DNA from: Deltaproteobacteria bacterium CSP1-8
Lineage (GTDB): Bacteria; Desulfobacterota; Deferrimicrobia; Deferrimicrobiales; Deferrimicrobiaceae
Length of the DNA stretch: 64,000 nucleotides
Direction: 5' to 3'
Assembly (NCBI GenBank): GCA_001443455.1
Contig: LDXO01000004.1
Location: 23,340-87,339, forward strand
The position numbers were made by a program, and so were the translations under genes. The notes beneath the pieces are model-generated. The model was not told where the DNA came from and did not search any database. It saw only the letters and a program-made list of their open reading frames with translations. The stretch's first letter is position 1, and every line of letters starts with the position of its first letter. Of the stretch, positions 60,819-64,000 are shown piece by piece.

Positions 60819-61268
60819 ATGGAGACCATTCATTCGATCCCCGTCCGTTTCGTCCGCGAGGGCAGCCGGAATCTTCTCCCCGCCTACCAGACGGCGGGCG
60901 CCTCGGGGATGGATCTTCGTGCCGATATCGAGGGGGAGGTCACCATTTCCCCCCAGGGCAGGGCGCTCATCCCGACGGGGATTTCGGTGGAGATCCCTTC
61001 CGGGATGGAGGGACAGGTGCGGCCCCGGAGCGGCCTGGCGATCCGCAACGGCGTCACCTGCCTGAATTCGCCCGGGACCATCGACTCCGATTACCGCGGC
61101 GAGATTTGCGTGATCCTCGTCAATCTCGGCGCCGAGCCCTTTTCCGTCCGGCGCGGCGACCGGATCGCGCAGCTTGTCTTCTCCTCCGTCGCCAAGGGGG
61201 CGTGGCGTGAGGTGGACGGCCTCGACCCGACTCCGAGGGGCGAGAGAGGGTTCGGGCATACCGGGTAG
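60819..61268 (+). CDS. dut: Deoxyuridine 5'-triphosphate nucleotidohydrolase
   Basis: A 149-residue trimeric dUTPase that hydrolyses dUTP to dUMP, limiting uracil in DNA. All five motifs are seen: ASGMDLRADI, PRSGLAI, GTIDSDYRGEI, RGDRIAQLVF and the C-terminal RGERGFGHTG. In the last motif His replaces the usual Ser. It complements the uracil-DNA glycosylase elsewhere in the window. Confidence 0.96.
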   Translation: METIHSIPVRFVREGSRNLLPAYQTAGASGMDLRADIEGEVTISPQGRALIPTGISVEIPSGMEGQVRPRSGLAIRNGVTCLNSPGTIDSDYRGEICVILVNLGAEPFSVRRGDRIAQLVFSSVAKGAWREVDGLDPTPRGERGFGHTG

Positions 61269-61280
61269 GGGAGGGGCGCC

Positions 61281-62570
61281 GTGATCGAGAGATACACAAG
61301 GCCCGAGATGGCGAAAATCTGGGAGCCCGGGAACCGCTTCCGGATCTGGCTCGACATCGAGATTCTCGCGATGGAGGCGATGGCCCGGAAGGGCTGGGTT
61401 CCCGCCGACGCGCTCGCGCGGGTCCGCAAGAACGCGAAGTTCGACATCCCCCGGATCGACGAGATCGAGAAGCGGGTCAAGCACGACGTCATCGCCTTTC
61501 TCACCTCGGTCGCCGAGCACATCGGGGAAGACTCGCGGTTCCTCCACGTAGGGATGACCAGCTCCGACGTTCTCGACACGTCCCTTGCCGTGCAGATGCG
61601 CCAGGCCCTCACCCTCCTCATCCGGGAGGCCCGAAAGGTCTTCGAGGTCCTGAAACAACGGGCCTTCGAGCACAAGGACACGGTGATGATCGGCCGCACC
61701 CACGGCATCCACGCCGAGCCGGTGACGTTCGGGCTCAAGATGGCCCTGTGGGCCGACGAGATGCGCCGGAACATCGCCCGGCTCAGGCGCTCCCGGGAGG
61801 TGATCTCGGTAGGGAAGCTTTCCGGGGCGGTCGGCACGTTCGCCACCATCGACCCGTTGGTGGAGGAGCACGTCTGCCGGAAGTTGTCCTTGCGGCCCGC
61901 GCCCGTCTCGACCCAGATCGTCCAGCGGGACCGTCACGCCGAGGTGTTCGCCACCCTCGCCGTCGTCGGATCCTCCCTCGAGAAGTTCGCCACCGAGATC
62001 CGGCACCTGCAGAGGACCGAGGTTCTCGAGGCCGAGGAGCACTTCTCGGCAGGGCAGAAAGGGTCCTCGGCGATGCCCCACAAACGCAACCCGGTCCTGT
62101 CCGAGAATTTGTGCGGGCTCGCGCGACTCCTCCGGGGGTACGCGGTCACCGCTTTTGAGAACGTGGCTCTATGGCACGAACGCGACATCAGCCACTCCTC
62201 GGCAGAGAGAGTGATCGCGCCGGATGCCACCATCGTGCTCGATTTCGCTCTTGCGCGTTTCCGGGGGATGATCGAGACGCTGGTCGTCTACCCGGAACGG
62301 ATGAAAAAAAACATCGCGAGGACGCATGGCCTCCTGTTCTCCCAACGGGTCATGCTGGCGCTAGCCGCCCGGGGCCTGACGCGCGAGCGGGCGTACGAGA
62401 TCGTCCAGAAGTCGGCCATGGAGGCCTGGCGGAAGGAGAAGGACCTGGCCGGCCTTCTGTGGAAGGACCCCGAGGTCCGGTCACGGCTGAGACGCGAGGA
62501 GTTCCGGGAACTGTTCGACATGAAGCATTACCTGAGGAACATCGACGCCATATTCGACCGCGTGTTCTGA
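61281..62570 (+). CDS. purB: Adenylosuccinate lyase
   Basis: A 429-residue fumarase/aspartase-superfamily lyase acting twice in purine synthesis (SAICAR and adenylosuccinate cleavage). The signature is SSAMPHKRNP (about 260-270). Other features are HVGMTSSDVLDTSLA, RTHGIHAEPVTFG and the catalytic flexible loop. GTG 61281 follows taggggagggg. purF lies 240 bases downstream. Confidence 0.96.
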   Translation: MIERYTRPEMAKIWEPGNRFRIWLDIEILAMEAMARKGWVPADALARVRKNAKFDIPRIDEIEKRVKHDVIAFLTSVAEHIGEDSRFLHVGMTSSDVLDTSLAVQMRQALTLLIREARKVFEVLKQRAFEHKDTVMIGRTHGIHAEPVTFGLKMALWADEMRRNIARLRRSREVISVGKLSGAVGTFATIDPLVEEHVCRKLSLRPAPVSTQIVQRDRHAEVFATLAVVGSSLEKFATEIRHLQRTEVLEAEEHFSAGQKGSSAMPHKRNPVLSENLCGLARLLRGYAVTAFENVALWHERDISHSSAERVIAPDATIVLDFALARFRGMIETLVVYPERMKKNIARTHGLLFSQRVMLALAARGLTRERAYEIVQKSAMEAWRKEKDLAGLLWKDPEVRSRLRREEFRELFDMKHYLRNIDAIFDRVF

Positions 62571-62703
62571 ATGAGGGCCTGCAAGACGCCGGTTTTCATT
62601 CGGCGGTAACGGGAAGGCAGGCGGATCGGGAAAAACGTCCTTCCGGCCGCCGTCGGGGAGTTCCGTATTACAATGAAAGAGCAAGGCGTTGCCGGTGGGG
62701 AGT

Positions 62704-62793
62704 ATGTCGAGGTTTTTTAGGGCGGCCCGGGTCGTCGCCGGGGAAATCGCCAGGGCCTGGTCGGACGGCCCGGGAAACGCTCCGGGCTTCTAA
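62704..62793 (+). CDS. Possible 29-residue peptide between purB and purF
   Basis: An ATG with a ggtggggag site opens a 29-codon frame ending in TAA, 17 bases before purF. The predicted peptide is basic at the N-terminus, with an amphipathic helix-like segment ([16 protein letters not shown]). It could be a leader or coupling peptide for purF, or no gene at all. A TACAAT box (62669-62674) lies upstream without a clear -35. The rest of the 240-base gap shows nothing recognisable. Confidence 0.3.
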   Translation: MSRFFRAARVVAGEIARAWSDGPGNAPGF

Positions 62794-62810
62794 GGAAGGG
62801 TGACACGGAC

Positions 62811-64000
62811 GTGTTTCCGGAAATGCACGAAGAGTGCGGGATATTCGGGGTGTACGGCCACGCGGAGTCCGCGAACCTCACCTATCTCGGGCTTTACGCG
62901 CTCCAGCACCGGGGGCAGGAAAGTGCGGGGATCGCCTCCTCGGATGGGGAGGTCATCACCTTCCACAAGGAGATGGGGCTGGTCGCCGACATCTTTTCCG
63001 AGGACATCCTCGCGAGGCTGACCGGCAACATCGCCATCGGGCACGTGCGCTACTCCACGACCGGCACGTCCGAGTTGAAAAACGCGCAACCCTTCGTCGT
63101 CGATTTCGAGAGCGGCTCCATCGCCATCGCGCACAACGGAAACCTGGTCAACGCCCACAGGCTCAAGACCGACCTCGAGGTCGAGGGGTCGATTTTCCAG
63201 TCGACCATGGACACGGAAGTGATCGTCCACCTGATCGCCCGGTCGCGGGAAGGCCGGATCGAGGACCGGATCGTGGACGCCCTCTCCCGCGTCCGGGGTG
63301 CGTATTCGCTCGTCTTTCTGACCCGGGACAAGCTCATCGGGGTGCGGGATCCGCACGGGATCCGGCCCCTCGTGTTCGGGAAGATCAAGGGGGGGTACGT
63401 CCTCTGCTCGGAGACGTGCGCCCTGGACCTCATCGAGGGCGAGGTTCTCCGCGAGGTGGAGCCGGGCGAGATGATCGTGGTCGACGAGCGCGGCGCCCGG
63501 TCGTCCCGCCCGTTCTTCCCCGCACCGCCCCGGTTCTGCATCTTCGAGCACGTCTACTTCGCCCGACCCGACTCGATCCTCGGCGGCGCCTCGGTCTACC
63601 AGGTCCGCAAGCGCCTCGGGCGCCAGCTCGCGAAGGAGTGCCCGGCGGAGGCGGACATCGTCATTCCCGTCCCCGACTCGGGCGTGCCTGCGGCGCTCGG
63701 ATACTCGGAGACATCGGGCATTCCCTTCGAGATGGGCCTGATCCGGAACCACTACGTGGGGAGGACCTTCATCGAGCCGCAGCAATCGATCCGGCACTTC
63801 GGCGTGAAGATCAAGCTGAACGCGGTCCGGGACGTGGTGGGCGGAAAGCGCGTCATCGTGGTCGACGATTCGATCGTCCGCGGGACCACGGGGCGCAAGA
63901 TCATCAGGATGATCCGGGACGCCGGGGGGAAGGAGGTCCACGTGCGGGTCAGTTCCCCGCCCACGACCCACCCGTGCTTCTACGGGATCGACACGCCCCT
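62811..64000 (+). CDS. purF: Amidophosphoribosyltransferase (3' partial)
   Basis: The first 396 residues of PurF, which transfers glutamine amide nitrogen to PRPP, the committed step of purine synthesis. The Ntn-hydrolase nucleophile Cys is in HEECGIFGV (residue 9 from GTG 62811), implying removal of a short propeptide. [14 protein letters not shown]-type glutaminase motifs and the PRPP-binding loop [14 protein letters not shown] (about 345-358) are intact. ATG 62823 is an alternative start. The gene runs off the window end. Confidence 0.95.
   Translation, partial: MFPEMHEECGIFGVYGHAESANLTYLGLYALQHRGQESAGIASSDGEVITFHKEMGLVADIFSEDILARLTGNIAIGHVRYSTTGTSELKNAQPFVVDFESGSIAIAHNGNLVNAHRLKTDLEVEGSIFQSTMDTEVIVHLIARSREGRIEDRIVDALSRVRGAYSLVFLTRDKLIGVRDPHGIRPLVFGKIKGGYVLCSETCALDLIEGEVLREVEPGEMIVVDERGARSSRPFFPAPPRFCIFEHVYFARPDSILGGASVYQVRKRLGRQLAKECPAEADIVIPVPDSGVPAALGYSETSGIPFEMGLIRNHYVGRTFIEPQQSIRHFGVKIKLNAVRDVVGGKRVIVVDDSIVRGTTGRKIIRMIRDAGGKEVHVRVSSPPTTHPCFYGIDTP

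Noticed and set aside
1-64000. CRISPR array, prophage or transposase gene
   Set aside because: No regularly spaced direct repeats, no integrase, transposase or structural phage genes were seen. The repeat family is not spacer-interrupted.

Overview
The window is a GC-rich bacterial chromosome segment (roughly two-thirds G+C by eye) from a Gram-negative, double-membrane organism. It carries an Omp85 outer-membrane assembly protein with a TamB partner, a TolC-type efflux set, SecDF-YajC, a lipoprotein, and the futalosine menaquinone enzyme MqnA. It also has several GGDEF proteins, a pyruvoyl arginine decarboxylase, and a receiver protein with a long helical tail. Together these suggest a deltaproteobacterial lineage (Desulfuromonadia or Deferrimicrobia-like); this is inference, since no 16S rRNA gene is present. 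The first 274 bases form a perfect fold-back palindrome, which suggests that a contig end lies here.

Layout. 1-4.1 kb: 3' end of tamB, an Omp85/TamA-like protein with about seven POTRA repeats, and a convergent RDD membrane protein. 4.2-7.65 kb: two diguanylate cyclases and a small soluble histidine kinase. 7.65-8.3 kb: composite repeat locus A and tRNA-Leu(CAG). 8.4-12.8 kb: RNase R, a small island with an excisionase-like HTH protein, an AT-rich promoter/operator region, and a receiver-domain protein. 12.9-17.4 kb: valS-nadC-SurA-like-queD, mostly joined by 4-base overlaps. 17.4-23.4 kb: repeat locus B, a DUF1858 protein, then a minus-strand operon tolC-MFP-ABC-permease-mqnA. 23.5-26.0 kb: rsmD-coaD-aspartate aminotransferase. 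26.0-30.8 kb: repeat locus C, divergent NUDIX and LysE genes, a sugar nucleotidyltransferase fused to a degenerate phosphohexomutase, and an MBL hydrolase. 30.8-37.6 kb: repeat locus D, coaBC, family-4 uracil-DNA glycosylase, an RlmI-like methyltransferase, NfeD plus slipin, and a SpoIID lipoprotein.

37.6-44.5 kb: queA-tgt-yajC-secD-secF-recJ. Together with queD, queA and tgt supply queuosine tRNA modification. 44.5-49.7 kb: DUF2062, agmatinase and pyruvoyl arginine decarboxylase (arginine to putrescine), fabH, a RimI-type acetyltransferase and pyrK-pyrD. 49.7-59.5 kb: the classical rimP-nusA-ylxR-infB-DUF503-rbfA-nrnA-truB-rpsO-pnp translation and RNA-decay cluster, with a promoter and an intrinsic terminator in front of it. 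59.6-64 kb: M16 peptidase, dut, purB and the 5' part of purF.

Most of the window is conserved housekeeping. The least explained signal is a family of intergenic elements at four loci (A 7.7-8.2, B 17.4-17.65, C 26.0-26.4 and D 30.8-30.9 kb). It is built from two unit types, each closed by a G-run/C-run stem. In loci A and C the two types occur as a divergent pair, and one inner hairpin shows compensatory base changes between copies. Three of the four loci lie between converging genes. The arrangement resembles a REP/BIME element or a structured RNA family, but I cannot assign it to a named family. Other points of interest are a CTG start for queA, the degenerate mutase domain, an attenuator-like leader before rimP-nusA, and the AT-rich HTH island.
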